NCBI RefSeq assembly: GCF_025666195.1
Contig: NZ_CP102592.1
Span: forward strand, 4,154,001-4,218,000
Direction: 5' to 3'
From: Xanthomonas sp. CFBP 8443
Lineage (GTDB): Bacteria; Pseudomonadota; Gammaproteobacteria; Xanthomonadales; Xanthomonadaceae
Length of the DNA: 64,000 bases
Below, one piece after another: positions 9,401-16,892 of this stretch. Numbering within the stretch: the stretch's first letter is position 1; each line of letters opens with the position of its first letter. A program made the position numbers and the translations under genes. The notes under the pieces were generated by a model. That model saw only the letters and a list, made by a program, of their open reading frames with translations. It ran no database searches and was not told the origin of the DNA.

Positions 9401-9621
9401 GGCCGGCGCTGGGCGATTGGGAACAGAGCGTGGGCCTGGCCGACCGCTGCCTGTATGCGGCCAAGGGCGCCGGCAAGAACGCCTGGGTCGGGGTGGTCGC
9501 CGGCGCGGCGCCGGACCGGCCGCGGGTGCAGGCCTTGCTGGCCGGCAGCCCGCCCGAGCAGCTCGGCGACAGCGTGCGCATCCTGCACTCCACCGCGCAG
9601 CCGCCACGCTTCGCGCGTTGA
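6475..9621 (+). CDS. Beta-propeller (Reg_prop/Y_Y_Y) diguanylate cyclase
   Basis: A 1048-residue membrane protein that probably makes cyclic di-GMP. After a signal sequence (GLAVAA near residue 35) come repeated two-component propeller blades (for example GFLWIATQEGLNRFDG, GTWWIGTYTAGLYRV, GRLWLSTNNGLSVLD), a Y_Y_Y domain near 715-765, one membrane helix near 768-791, a coiled coil, and a GGDEF domain with an intact GGEEF signature near residues 920-924. The propeller half is normally found in histidine kinases; here the output is a cyclase. The frame starts at GTG 6475; ATG 6520 would also give a signal peptide and is a real alternative. A few amino acids after the stop it meets the convergent binding-protein gene. 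The ligand of the propeller is unknown. Confidence 0.88.
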   Translation: MTQPFSTFLRSARAAMRRCALLAALSMPGLAVAATAASDGDDPELPSSLEHFGLDEGLSQLSINALQSDDQGFLWIATQEGLNRFDGHLFRTYRHELGPSERQSLLSSSIDSLAFEARGTRLWLGTNDAGLEVIELASWRRHRLSTADGLSHNRVTNILIDPQGGAWLGTEQGIDRIDAAVRRVSPLGGDAPVVGLTWMPDGKRAVALDRHCRLWLLSASARQALPAPPGIDECVALQSGPDGLWLASASAGLFKLDAQGGVLAHWSTEQLLTDHGDLSALIRLADGRVLVGSSNATVTQLDTDATPRRLHFDAPPRSAINGFYQDGNGTWWIGTYTAGLYRVRPLSAVIRNDEEGLSDVHAWPSSSVRSIWRDGTRMLIGTDQGLMLRDRDRAPWRVPAPLAARAVRAIERDTHGWWLGTRHGLWRLSDSGALTRVDGLADAHVNDLLREGDTLWVATRRGLTRVVDGRVQDDPRWAPLAGRTLARLYRDAQGTLWIGGNDCGLWRMRGDRAAEPYRPGGAGLYPSVWSLYEKDGVLWVGTFTGGLYRVDLKHDVAVRYTDRKGLSSNVIYTILPDPQGRLWLSTNNGLSVLDPATRIVQSLGRRDGLQNQEYNSGRGYRDSRGLLYFGGTQGVDVVDPRRLPLRSPPARAVLTDLHVLDAGEARHGGTRQTETDVVYARDIALDHRDNVFTVGMTAIDFTAPGTARLRYRVDGLHKGWVYPQTAHSEFSVSHLPPDRYVLQVQAAGRDGQFGPSRTLQIEVRPPPWRHPLAYAGYALLGLLLLGLTAQRVRRTVNRERDMVELLNLTVAERTRQLERANQKLSQSNTQLEAATRLDPLTQVSNRRELQDWLARECPALRAELDAGSSTDALYFFMIDVDNFKRINDDYGHQAGDTALVQCADSLRALCRIRDLLVRWGGEEFLLVTRLPRDAAAEALAERLRAAVAAQHFVLEQRDLALTCSIGFAPWPLVAAWPALGDWEQSVGLADRCLYAAKGAGKNAWVGVVAGAAPDRPRVQALLAGSPPEQLGDSVRILHSTAQPPRFAR

Positions 9622-9642
9622 GCGGCGGTCGCCGCCGACGCC

Positions 9643-10728
9643 TCAGCGCGCAGGTGGCTTGCGGCGCATGCTGCTGCGCCAGGCATCCAGGAACTGGCGG
9701 CGCTTGAGCGCGTCCAGGTACACCAGCAAGCCCGGCCCCAGCGCGATCGGGCGGAACGCCGGTGTGGCGGCCGGCAGCGCGGCGCGTGGCCCCCCGGGCA
9801 CCGCCAGGATCGGCTTGAGCCGCGCCTCGCGCGACAGCACCTGCTGGCCGCGCGGCGACAGCAGGTAGTCGAGGAACCGGCGCGCCTCGGCCGCATGCGG
9901 CGTATCGCGCGGGATGACCGCAGTGCGCAGCGCGACCAGGGTGTAGTCCTCCGGCTGCACGATCGCCAGCGGCGCGCCGGCGTCGATCCGCGCCTGCGCA
10001 TAGGAACCGAGCACGTTGTAGGCCAACAGCAGTTCGCCGCGGCTGACCCGGTCCAGCAGCACGCCGGTACGCTCCTCCAGCACCACCTGGTTGTCGCCCA
10101 GCGCCGCCAGCAACGCGCCGGCCATGCTGCCGATCTGCCCGTCCTGGGTCGCGAACAGATAGCCGACGCCGCTGCGCTCCACGTCGTAGGTGCCGATCCT
10201 GCCGCGCAGCGGCATGCCCGGCGCGCGCAGCAGCTCCAGCAGCTGGCGGCGCGTACGCGGCACCTGCGCCGCCGGCAGCCGCGCCTTGTTGTAGACGATC
10301 GCCACCGGCTCGTAGCTGATCCCGAACGCCTCGTGCCGCCATTGCGCCCACGCCGGCAGCGCCTCGGTCTGCGGCGAGCGGTGCGCGAGCGCATGGCCGT
10401 CGTTCACCAGCTTGGTCTGCAGGTCCATGCTGGCGCTGATCAGCAGGTCGGCGCAGCGTGCGCCCGGCTGCGGATGCAGGTAGCGCTGGTACATGTCCCA
10501 GGCGATCACGTCCTGGTACACGACTTCGCTGCGCGGATGCAGCCGCTGGTAGTCGCCGATTACCGCGCCGAACACCTCGATGTCGGTCGAGCCCTGGATG
10601 CACAGTTGCGCCTCGGGCGTGCCCTGCGCCGGGAAGCGGCGCACGTCGCCGGGCGCGGCGACAGCGGCATGGGCCAGCGCGCAGCCCAGCAGCAGCGCGG
10701 CGGCGTGAAACGCGCGGAGCACGGTCAT
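9643..10728 (-). CDS. Periplasmic solute-binding protein coupled to tctDE
   Basis: A 361-residue exported binding protein of the ABC-type iron/spermidine-like fold (extracellular solute-binding family 1). The signal peptide covers about residues 1-24 (ALAHAAVAA). Typical elements include DLLISASMDLQTKLV, AIVYNKARLP, SRGELLLAYNVLGSYA and PRDTPHAAEARRFLDYLLSPRGQ. Its ATG overlaps the stop of the kinase gene by four bases (ATGA), so the two are translationally coupled. No ABC permease or ATPase gene lies nearby. By analogy with binding proteins such as Bordetella BctC that signal to TctE-type kinases, it may present ligand to the sensor rather than feed a transporter; this is inference. Confidence 0.85.
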   Translation of the reverse strand: MTVLRAFHAAALLLGCALAHAAVAAPGDVRRFPAQGTPEAQLCIQGSTDIEVFGAVIGDYQRLHPRSEVVYQDVIAWDMYQRYLHPQPGARCADLLISASMDLQTKLVNDGHALAHRSPQTEALPAWAQWRHEAFGISYEPVAIVYNKARLPAAQVPRTRRQLLELLRAPGMPLRGRIGTYDVERSGVGYLFATQDGQIGSMAGALLAALGDNQVVLEERTGVLLDRVSRGELLLAYNVLGSYAQARIDAGAPLAIVQPEDYTLVALRTAVIPRDTPHAAEARRFLDYLLSPRGQQVLSREARLKPILAVPGGPRAALPAATPAFRPIALGPGLLVYLDALKRRQFLDAWRSSMRRKPPAR

Positions 10729-12113
10729 GGATGCAACCTCGGCAGGCGCAGGCTGGCGATCAGGCCGCCGCCGACGCGGTTGGACAGATCGATGCGCCCT
10801 CCGTGACTGTCGACCACGCGCTTGACGATCGCCAGGCCGAGCCCGGCGCCGCCGGCGGCCGCGCCCTCGCCGCGCGCGAAGCGCTCGAACACGCGCTCGG
10901 CATCGGCGGCGGCGATGCCCGGGCCGTGGTCGGCCACGGTCACCACGCAATCGCGCGCCTCGCAGGTCAGTGCCACCTGCAATGCGCCGTCGCCGCCGTA
11001 CTTGCAGGCGTTGTCGATCAGGTTCTTGATCGCCTCGCGCAGCAGCAGCGCATCGCCGCGCACCAGCGCCGCCTCGCTGGCGACGGCCAGTTGCACACGC
11101 GGACGCGGCTGCGACTGCGGCAGCGCCTCGTGCAGGGCCTGGTGCACCACTTCGGCCAGGTCGACGCTGGCGTAGCGCTGCAGGTTGGAGCGATGGATCA
11201 CGCTGGCGTCGCTGAGCAACTGGTTGAGCAGCCGGCTCATGTGCGTGGCGTTGCGCTCGATCGCCTCCAGGCTGCGACGCATGTCGCGCGGATCCTCCTC
11301 GTCCAGCGCCAGCTGCGCCTGCGCGCGCAGCGCCGCCAGCGGCGTGCGCATCTGGTGCGCGGCCTCGGCCATGAACGCGCGCAGGGTCTCGTTGCTGCTG
11401 GACAGGCGTGCCATGAAGCGGTTCAAGGCCGCCACCATCTGGTGCATTTCCTGCGGCGCGGCCACCGCCAGCGGCTTGAGTTCGGACGGCTCGCGCCGCG
11501 ACAGGTCGCGCTCGATCCGCTGCAGCGGGCGCAATGCGCGATACACGCCCAGCCACACCAGCGCCAGCGACAGCAGCGACAGCAGCGCGATCGCGACCAG
11601 TGCGCGCAGCACCACGTCCTGCGCCAGCGCCTCGCGCGCGCGCCGGGTCTGCCCGACCTGCACCCACACCTCGTCCTGCGCGGCCGCCGAGGAGACCCGC
11701 CGCGCCACCACCGCGAAGCGCACCTGTTCGCCGCTGTAGAACGCGTCGAACAGTCGCGGCGCGGCGCTGGCGCGCGGCAGCGACGGCGCCTTCGGCAGAT
11801 CGCCGTAGCCGGTGATGGTGCGCCCGCGCGCATCGAACACGCGATAGAACACCCGGTCCTCCGGTGCCATCGCCAGCAGGTCCAGTGCCGCGTACGGCAG
11901 GTCCACCTGCCACTGCCCGTCCGCCAGCGCCACCGAATCGACGATCGACAGCGCCGAGGACACCAGCAGATGGTCGTAGGAGCGGTTGGCCGCGCGCTGG
12001 CCGTAGTCGCGCGCGAAGAAGAACAGCGCCACCGCGCCGAGCAGCGACAGCGCTCCCAGGTACAGCAGCAGCGTGCGCCGGATCGACGGCGCCGGCAGCG
12101 CGGCTTCAGCCAT
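10725..12113 (-). CDS. tctE: TctE-like sensor histidine kinase
   Basis: A 462-residue inner-membrane kinase. Membrane segments at about residues 14-34 and 168-191 flank a periplasmic domain of the two-component sensor kinase N-terminal type (YDHLLVSSALSIVDSVAL). A HAMP-like linker follows, then HisKA with His253 (EAAHQMRTPLAALRAQ), N-box KNLIDNACKYGG, and G boxes DHGPGIAA and GAGLGLAIV. The chosen ATG 12113 overlaps the regulator gene by eight bases; in-frame ATGs at 12125 and 12155 are alternatives. It lies between tctD and the binding-protein gene in an overlapping operon. In Xanthomonas campestris pv. vesicatoria, TctDE has been reported to activate the citrate transporter gene citH, which fits the divergent neighbours here. 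Confidence 0.87.
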   Translation of the reverse strand: MAEAALPAPSIRRTLLLYLGALSLLGAVALFFFARDYGQRAANRSYDHLLVSSALSIVDSVALADGQWQVDLPYAALDLLAMAPEDRVFYRVFDARGRTITGYGDLPKAPSLPRASAAPRLFDAFYSGEQVRFAVVARRVSSAAAQDEVWVQVGQTRRAREALAQDVVLRALVAIALLSLLSLALVWLGVYRALRPLQRIERDLSRREPSELKPLAVAAPQEMHQMVAALNRFMARLSSSNETLRAFMAEAAHQMRTPLAALRAQAQLALDEEDPRDMRRSLEAIERNATHMSRLLNQLLSDASVIHRSNLQRYASVDLAEVVHQALHEALPQSQPRPRVQLAVASEAALVRGDALLLREAIKNLIDNACKYGGDGALQVALTCEARDCVVTVADHGPGIAAADAERVFERFARGEGAAAGGAGLGLAIVKRVVDSHGGRIDLSNRVGGGLIASLRLPRLHP

Positions 12114-12819
12114 CGCCAGGCGCATCCTGCGGTGGCGTCGATGGCGTTTCCGCATCCGCCGCTTCCAGCTTGTAGCCTACCCCGCGCACGGTGACGATGC
12201 GCAGCGGCGCGCCGGCCAGTTTCTTGCGCAGGCGCCCGACGTACAGCTCGATCGCGTTCGGCCCGGCCTCGTCGTCGAAGCCGAACAGGCCGTTGCCGAT
12301 CTCGTCCTTGCCGACCACCTGGCCGAGCCGTCCGATCAGGATCTCCAGCAGGCGGTATTCGCGATTGGGCAACTCGATCGGCGCACCGTCCAGGCTGACG
12401 CTGTGCGCGGCGTTGTCGAAGGCGAAACCGCCCAACTGCACCACCTCGCTGGCGTTGCCGCGGTTGCGCCGCAGCAGCACCCGGCAGCGCGCCTCGAACT
12501 CGCGGAAATCGAACGGCTTGCCGAGGTAATCGTCGGCACCCACGTCCAGTGCCTGCACCCGATCCTCGATGCCGTCGCGCGCGGTCAGCATCAGCACCGG
12601 CGTGGTGTCGCCGCGCTCGCGCAAGCCGGCCAGCACGCGCAACCCGTCCAGCCCCGGCAGACCGATGTCCAGCACCACCAGATCGAAACGCTGGTAGCGC
12701 AGCACGCTGGCCGCCCCCAACCCATCGCTCTGCCAATCCACCGCATGCCCGCTGCGGCGCATGCGCCGCACGATCGCATCGGCCAGATCGGCGTTGTCCT
12801 CGACCAGTAAAAGGCGCAT
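12106..12819 (-). CDS. tctD: TctD-like OmpR-family response regulator
   Basis: A 237-residue response regulator with receiver phospho-acceptor Asp51 (VVLDIGLPGLDG), Lys in GADDYLGKPFDF and a winged-helix DNA-binding domain about residues 125-225 (PNREYRLLEILIGR, then ELYVGRLRKKL and VRGVGYKLE). It is the first gene of the tctD-tctE-binding protein operon and is divergent from the porin and citrate transporter it presumably controls. ATG 12819 starts exactly at the receiver; upstream residues encoded by the open frame are repeat-derived. No Shine-Dalgarno sequence precedes this ATG because an AATCCC repeat abuts the start codon. Confidence 0.87.
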   Translation of the reverse strand: MRLLLVEDNADLADAIVRRMRRSGHAVDWQSDGLGAASVLRYQRFDLVVLDIGLPGLDGLRVLAGLRERGDTTPVLMLTARDGIEDRVQALDVGADDYLGKPFDFREFEARCRVLLRRNRGNASEVVQLGGFAFDNAAHSVSLDGAPIELPNREYRLLEILIGRLGQVVGKDEIGNGLFGFDDEAGPNAIELYVGRLRKKLAGAPLRIVTVRGVGYKLEAADAETPSTPPQDAPGDG

Positions 12820-12820
12820 T

Positions 12821-12949
12821 GGGATTCGAGATTGGGGATTGGGGATTCGCAAACGCGATTCGGCCGGCGGATGCTAACCCGCCCACGGCAAAGGCGACAG
12901 CGACGCAACGCGCTTTTGCCAATCCCGAATCCCCAATCCCCAATCCCGG
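12821..12949. repeat. Inverted GGGATT/AATCCC repeat in the tctD-porin intergenic region
   Basis: Two arms, about 12821-12857 and 12908-12949, are near-complementary: each carries several GATTGGG(G) units (or AATCCCC on the other arm) and ends in CGCAAACGCG or the related CGCGCTTTTG. The element sits in the shared regulatory region and directly abuts the tctD start codon. Similar degenerate GGGATT repeats are common between genes in xanthomonads. It may form a long hairpin in the tctD leader. Confidence 0.75.
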
Positions 12950-13064
12950 CCCCACTGACAGGTCGATGACAGCTACGCCCGACTAGGCTGCAGCCACGCT
13001 GGCCCGCGGCCTTCCGCTGCGGGCTACCGACTCATCGACGCGCTGCGCGCACCTGGGAGGGTAC

Positions 13065-14264
13065 GTGGACCTGAAGAAACTGAGCCTGTGCGGCGCTTGC
13101 GCCTGCGCCCTGCTGTCCCTGCCCGCGTTGGCGCGGGCCGCGGATGGCGACGACGACGGCCCGGTCACCGCCGAACTCGGCGGCCGCCTGCACTGGGACT
13201 TCGCCCAGTTCGACAACGATGGCCGCGGTACGCCCAATCCCGACGACACCGAGATCCGGCGTCTGTGGCTCGACGTGTCCGGCAAGTTCTTCGGCTTCGG
13301 CTACAAGGTCGAAGGCGATTTCGCCGGGCTGCAGGACGATTTCAACAGCAAGGGCATCGAGGCCAAGGATGTCTACCTCACCCGCAAGTTCGAGGCCGGC
13401 ACCCTGAGCGTCGGCCAGTTCAAGCAGTACTTCTCGCTGGACGACCGCACCGGCTCCAACTTCGGCCAGTTCCTGGAGCGCAGCGGCGCGGCCAGCACGC
13501 TGGCGCCGCTGTACCGCAAGGCGGTGTCGTGGCAGGCGGCCGGCAAGGACTACACCTGGGCGGCCAGCGTCTACAGCCTGGAGAGCATCGACGTCTCCAA
13601 CATCAAGGGCGATGCGTTCGGTGGCCGCGGCACGTGGGCGCCGGGCGCGCGCGACGGCGACGTGCTGCACCTGGGCCTGTCGCTGGCGCACGAGCGCTAC
13701 GCCCATCCCGGCGCCAACGGCGCGCCGGCCTTGAGCATCCGCCCGCGCCCGGCCGGGCACCTGTCCGACGACAGCCGCATCACCCTGGCGCGCTTCGCCG
13801 ACGGCCGCGATACCGACGTGGACAAGTGGTCGCTGGAATACGCGCAGGTGCGCGGCCCGCTGTCGTGGCAGGGCGAATTCAGCGGCGGCCTGTTCGACGA
13901 CGGTGCGCAGCGTGCGCAGGTGATGTCCGCCTACGGCTTCGTCAGCTGGTTCGCGACCGGCGAATCGCGCCGCTACGACAGCAAGACCGGGCGCTTCACC
14001 CGCATCGCGCAGGTCAACAACCCGCGCGGCGCGTTCGAACTGGCGCTGCGCTACGACCGCATGTGGGGCAGCCAGCACCTGGACGGCCAGGCGGATTTCC
14101 TCGACGCCTCCACCGCCTCGTGGACGCTGGCCGGCAACTGGTATCTCAAACCGAACCTGCGGCTGATGCTGAACCTGATCGACAGCCGCAATCGCGACCA
14201 TCTGGCAGGGGCCACGCTTGATCGCACTCGGGCGATCACTGGGCGGTTTCAGTATGACTTCTGA
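13065..14264 (+). CDS. OprO/OprP-family porin of the citrate locus
   Basis: A 399-residue outer-membrane porin of the phosphate-selective porin O/P family. The GTG start at 13065 is supported by a strong ribosome site GGGAGG at 13055-13060 and by the signal peptide that follows (residues 1-25, ending LARAADG). The mature protein ends in phenylalanine (RFQYDF). It carries typical O/P family stretches such as YKVEGDFAGLQDDF and GQFKQYFSLDD. It is followed 144 bp later by the CitMHS transporter on the same strand and is divergent from tctD, so it is likely the outer-membrane entry path for citrate or another tricarboxylate. The substrate assignment is from context only. Confidence 0.88.
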   Translation: MDLKKLSLCGACACALLSLPALARAADGDDDGPVTAELGGRLHWDFAQFDNDGRGTPNPDDTEIRRLWLDVSGKFFGFGYKVEGDFAGLQDDFNSKGIEAKDVYLTRKFEAGTLSVGQFKQYFSLDDRTGSNFGQFLERSGAASTLAPLYRKAVSWQAAGKDYTWAASVYSLESIDVSNIKGDAFGGRGTWAPGARDGDVLHLGLSLAHERYAHPGANGAPALSIRPRPAGHLSDDSRITLARFADGRDTDVDKWSLEYAQVRGPLSWQGEFSGGLFDDGAQRAQVMSAYGFVSWFATGESRRYDSKTGRFTRIAQVNNPRGAFELALRYDRMWGSQHLDGQADFLDASTASWTLAGNWYLKPNLRLMLNLIDSRNRDHLAGATLDRTRAITGRFQYDF

Positions 14265-14273
14265 GTGGGGAGG

Positions 14274-14373
14274 CCGGGACCAGGGACCGGGGACCAGGGA
14301 CCCGGAAAAGCGCGACATCGCGATTTGAAGCTCTACCGACTTCCGTTCTTCGGGTCCCTGGTCCCCGGTCCCG
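14274..14373. repeat. ~100-bp GGGACC element, copy 1 (upstream of citH)
   Basis: The element has G-rich ends made of GGGACC/GGGGACC units on the left and GGTCCC units on the right, forming terminal inverted repeats. A conserved core between them includes AAAGCGCGA, TATCGCGAT-like sequence and TACCGACTTCCGTTCTTCGG. A second copy in the same orientation lies at 15739-15847, right after the transporter gene. It carries no coding sequence. Confidence 0.85.
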
Positions 14374-14408
14374 CCGCCCTTTTCCGTACCACTCCAAGGA
14401 AACTCCCC

Positions 14409-15734
14409 ATGCTGACCGCGCTCGGTTTCGGAATGGTCCTCACCTTCATGTACCTGATCATGAGCAAGCGGCTGTCGCCGCTGGTCGCCTTGATCATCGT
14501 GCCGATCGTGTTCGCGCTGGCCGGCGGTTTCGGCACCGGCATCAACGAGATGATGCTGGAAGGGATCAAGAAGATCGCGCCGACCGGCGTGATGCTGATG
14601 TTCGCGATCCTGTACTTCGGGGTGATGATCGACGCCGGCCTGTTCGATCCGCTGGTGCGGCGCATCCTGCGCCTGGTCAAGGGCGACCCGATGAAGATCG
14701 TGGTCGGCACCGCGGTGCTGGCGCTGCTGATCTCGCTCGACGGCGACGGCTCCACCACCTACATGATCACCGTGTCGGCGATGCTGCCGCTGTATCGGCG
14801 CATCGGCATGAACGCGCTGAACATGACTTGCGTGACCATCCTCGCCGGCGGGGTGATGAACCTGACCCCGTGGGGCGGGCCGACCGCGCGCGCGGCCACC
14901 GCACTGCACGTGGACCCGGCCGACGTGTTCGTGCCGCTGGTGCCGGCGATGGCGCTGGCGATCGCCGGCATCCTGGTGCTGGCGTGGTACCTGGGCATGC
15001 AGGAACGGCGCCGCCTCGGCGTGGCCGCGCTGCCGGGCGACAGTTGGATGGACAGCAGCGTGGCCGACGACGGCGATGCGCTGCCGACCGTTGAGGACGC
15101 CGAGGACATCAAGCGGCCGAAGCTGCTGTGGGTGAACCTGGCGCTGACCCTGGCGCTGATGGCCGCGCTGGTGATCGGCGTGCTGCCGATGCCGGTACTG
15201 TTCATGATCGGCTTCGCGCTGGCGCTGCTGATCAACTATCCGAACCTGGCCGAGCAGCGCCGGCGCCTGGTCAACCATGCCGGCAACGTGCTGTCGGTGG
15301 TGTCGCTGATCTTCGCCGCCGGCGTGTTCACCGGCATCCTGTCCAACACCGGCATGGTCGAGGCGATGTCGCGCAGCTTCCTGGCGGTGATCCCCGACGC
15401 CTGGGGTCCGTACCTGGCGGTGATCACCGCACTGGCCAGCATGCCCTTCACCTTCTTCATGTCCAACGACGCGTTCTATTTCGGCGTGCTGCCGATCCTG
15501 TCCGAAGCGGCCAGCCACTACGGCATCACCCCGGTGGAGATGGCCCGCGCCTCGCTGGCCGGACAGCCGGTGCACCTGCTCAGCCCGCTGGTGCCGTCGA
15601 CCTATCTGCTGGTCGGCCTGGCCAAGGTCGACTTCGCCGACCACCAGCGTTTTACCTTGAAGTGGGCGGTGTTGGTTTCTCTGCTCCTGATGGGCGGGAG
15701 TCTGTTGTTCGCGTTGTATCCGTTGGCTGCTTGA
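14409..15734 (+). CDS. citH: CitMHS-family citrate transporter
   Basis: A 441-residue inner-membrane protein with about 11-12 hydrophobic segments, a member of the CitMHS family that imports citrate complexed with Mg2+ or other divalent ions together with protons. Family landmarks include MLTALGFGMVLTFMYLIM at the start, LISLDGDGSTTYMIT, TPWGGPTARAA and the C-terminal LSPLVPSTYLLVGLA. ATG 14409 follows a ribosome site AAGGA at 14396-14400. The gene sits downstream of the porin and opposite tctDE; in X. campestris pv. vesicatoria the homologue citH was reported to be activated by TctDE. It is bracketed by two same-orientation copies of a ~100-bp repeat element. Confidence 0.9.
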   Translation: MLTALGFGMVLTFMYLIMSKRLSPLVALIIVPIVFALAGGFGTGINEMMLEGIKKIAPTGVMLMFAILYFGVMIDAGLFDPLVRRILRLVKGDPMKIVVGTAVLALLISLDGDGSTTYMITVSAMLPLYRRIGMNALNMTCVTILAGGVMNLTPWGGPTARAATALHVDPADVFVPLVPAMALAIAGILVLAWYLGMQERRRLGVAALPGDSWMDSSVADDGDALPTVEDAEDIKRPKLLWVNLALTLALMAALVIGVLPMPVLFMIGFALALLINYPNLAEQRRRLVNHAGNVLSVVSLIFAAGVFTGILSNTGMVEAMSRSFLAVIPDAWGPYLAVITALASMPFTFFMSNDAFYFGVLPILSEAASHYGITPVEMARASLAGQPVHLLSPLVPSTYLLVGLAKVDFADHQRFTLKWAVLVSLLLMGGSLLFALYPLAA

Positions 15735-15738
15735 GGAG

Positions 15739-15847
15739 CCGGGACCGGGGACCGGGGACCAGGGACCCGGCAAAGCGCGATATCGCGATCTGAAGCTTTA
15801 CCGACTTCCGTTCTTCGGGTCCCCGGTCCCCGGTCCCTGGTCCCGCC
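15739..15847. repeat. ~109-bp GGGACC element, copy 2 (downstream of citH)
   Basis: This is a near-identical copy of the element at 14274-14373, in the same orientation, with one or two more GGGGACC units. Shared core differences are only single bases (for example GACATCGC versus GATATCGC). Its right end lies 27 bp before the next start codon, so the element also forms most of the leader of the reductase gene. A remnant of the GGTCCCC end is found again at 62247-62279. Confidence 0.85.
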
Positions 15848-15874
15848 TCCACCCCCAACCCACAGAGGTTCCAG

Positions 15875-16615
15875 ATGACCCTAAGAATCGCCTACGTCAC
15901 CAGCGGCATGGGCAGCATCGGTACCGCGATCTGCCAGAAGCTGGCCCGCAACGGGCATACCGTGGTCGCCGGTTGCGGCCCCAATTCGCCGCGCAAGGCG
16001 GCGTGGCTGCGCGAGCAGCGCGAACTGGGCTTCGACTTCATCGCCTCCGAGGGCAATGCCACCGACTGGGACTCCACTGTCGCCGCGTTCGCCAAGGTCA
16101 AGGCCGAGGTCGGCGCGATCGACGTGCTGGTCAACAACGCCGGCGGCAGCCGCGACACGCTGTTCCGGCAGATGAGCCGCGAGGACTGGCAGGCGGTGAT
16201 CGCCAGCAACCTCAACTCGCTGTTCAACATCACCAAGCAGGTGGTGGACGGCATGACCACGCGCGGCTGGGGACGCATCGTCAACATCGGCGCGGTCAGC
16301 GCGCAGAAGGGCCAGATCGGGCAGATCAACTACGCCACCGCCAAGGCGGCGATGCAGGGTTTCAGCCGCGCACTGGCGCAGGAAGTGGCCTCGCGCGGGG
16401 TCACCGTCAACACGGTGTCGCCCGGCTATATCGCCAGCGCCGCGATCAGCAGTTTCCCGCCGGACGTGCTCGACCGCCTGGCGACCTCGGTGCCGCTGCG
16501 CCGGCTCGGCAAGCCCGAGGAAGTGGCCGCGCTGTGCGGCTGGTTGACCTCCGACGAGGCCGCCTACGTCACCGGTGCCGACTATGCGGTCAATGGCGGC
16601 CTGCACATGGGCTGA
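15875..16615 (+). CDS. phbB: Acetoacetyl-CoA reductase (SDR family)
   Basis: A 246-residue cytoplasmic short-chain dehydrogenase resembling PhaB/PhbB, which reduces acetoacetyl-CoA to (R)-3-hydroxybutyryl-CoA with NADPH. The nucleotide-binding glycine region reads TSGMGSIG (residues 9-16), the NNAG motif is at 87-90, and the catalytic set is Ser142, Tyr153 and Lys157 (YATAK). PhaB-type marks include VNTVSPGYIAS and the C-terminal AVNGGLHMG. A ribosome site (AGAGG) precedes ATG 15875. No polyhydroxyalkanoate synthase or thiolase is adjacent, so whether the cell uses it for polymer synthesis or another acyl-CoA step is open. Confidence 0.82.
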   Translation: MTLRIAYVTSGMGSIGTAICQKLARNGHTVVAGCGPNSPRKAAWLREQRELGFDFIASEGNATDWDSTVAAFAKVKAEVGAIDVLVNNAGGSRDTLFRQMSREDWQAVIASNLNSLFNITKQVVDGMTTRGWGRIVNIGAVSAQKGQIGQINYATAKAAMQGFSRALAQEVASRGVTVNTVSPGYIASAAISSFPPDVLDRLATSVPLRRLGKPEEVAALCGWLTSDEAAYVTGADYAVNGGLHMG

Positions 16616-16734
16616 CGGCGGGACCGCCAAGCGCGCGAACAGGCTTGCGTGCGTGGCAGCGCTGTTCGCGGCGCCGCCGCCGCCGAACCGCCGCGCATCG
16701 AGCGCGGCCATCCGAACCGGCCGCACCAAGACGG

Positions 16735-16795
16735 CACCGACTTCGGCCGAGACAGGCATTGCCGGTAAAGCCGTCGCGACTGAAGTCGCTCCCAC
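16735..16795. repeat. Degenerate type-B palindrome
   Basis: The right arm GTCGCGACTGAAGTCGCTCC is intact (ends at 16795), but the left arm near 16735-16763 is strongly mutated (CCGACTTCGGCCGAGACAGG). It is a decayed member of the palindrome family seen elsewhere in the window and lies between the convergent reductase and PfpI genes. The rest of 16616-16892 shows nothing recognisable. Confidence 0.7.
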
Positions 16796-16892
16796 AACAA
16801 CGGCATGCTGCGATCGGCAGCGCCGCAGCGGCGATCGTACCGGCGGACACGTTCGTGCCGACGGCCGCCGCTGCCGACCGCCGCAGGCTCGC

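Noticed and set aside
6442..9588. Long minus-strand open frame (over 1000 codons) opposite the diguanylate cyclase gene
   Set aside because: Its translation is rich in Arg, Ala, Gln and His with no domain, and it mirrors the codon pattern of the real gene on the other strand. Such shadows are common in G+C-rich DNA.
13032..15773. 913-codon minus-strand frame opposite the porin and citH
   Set aside because: His/Gln/Arg-rich shadow without domains; both plus-strand genes have clear family motifs, signal peptide and ribosome sites.
14274..15847. citH with its flanking elements considered as an insertion sequence or composite transposon
   Set aside because: The flanking elements are only about 100 bp, carry no transposase, and no target duplication could be recognised; kept only as a finding about repeats.
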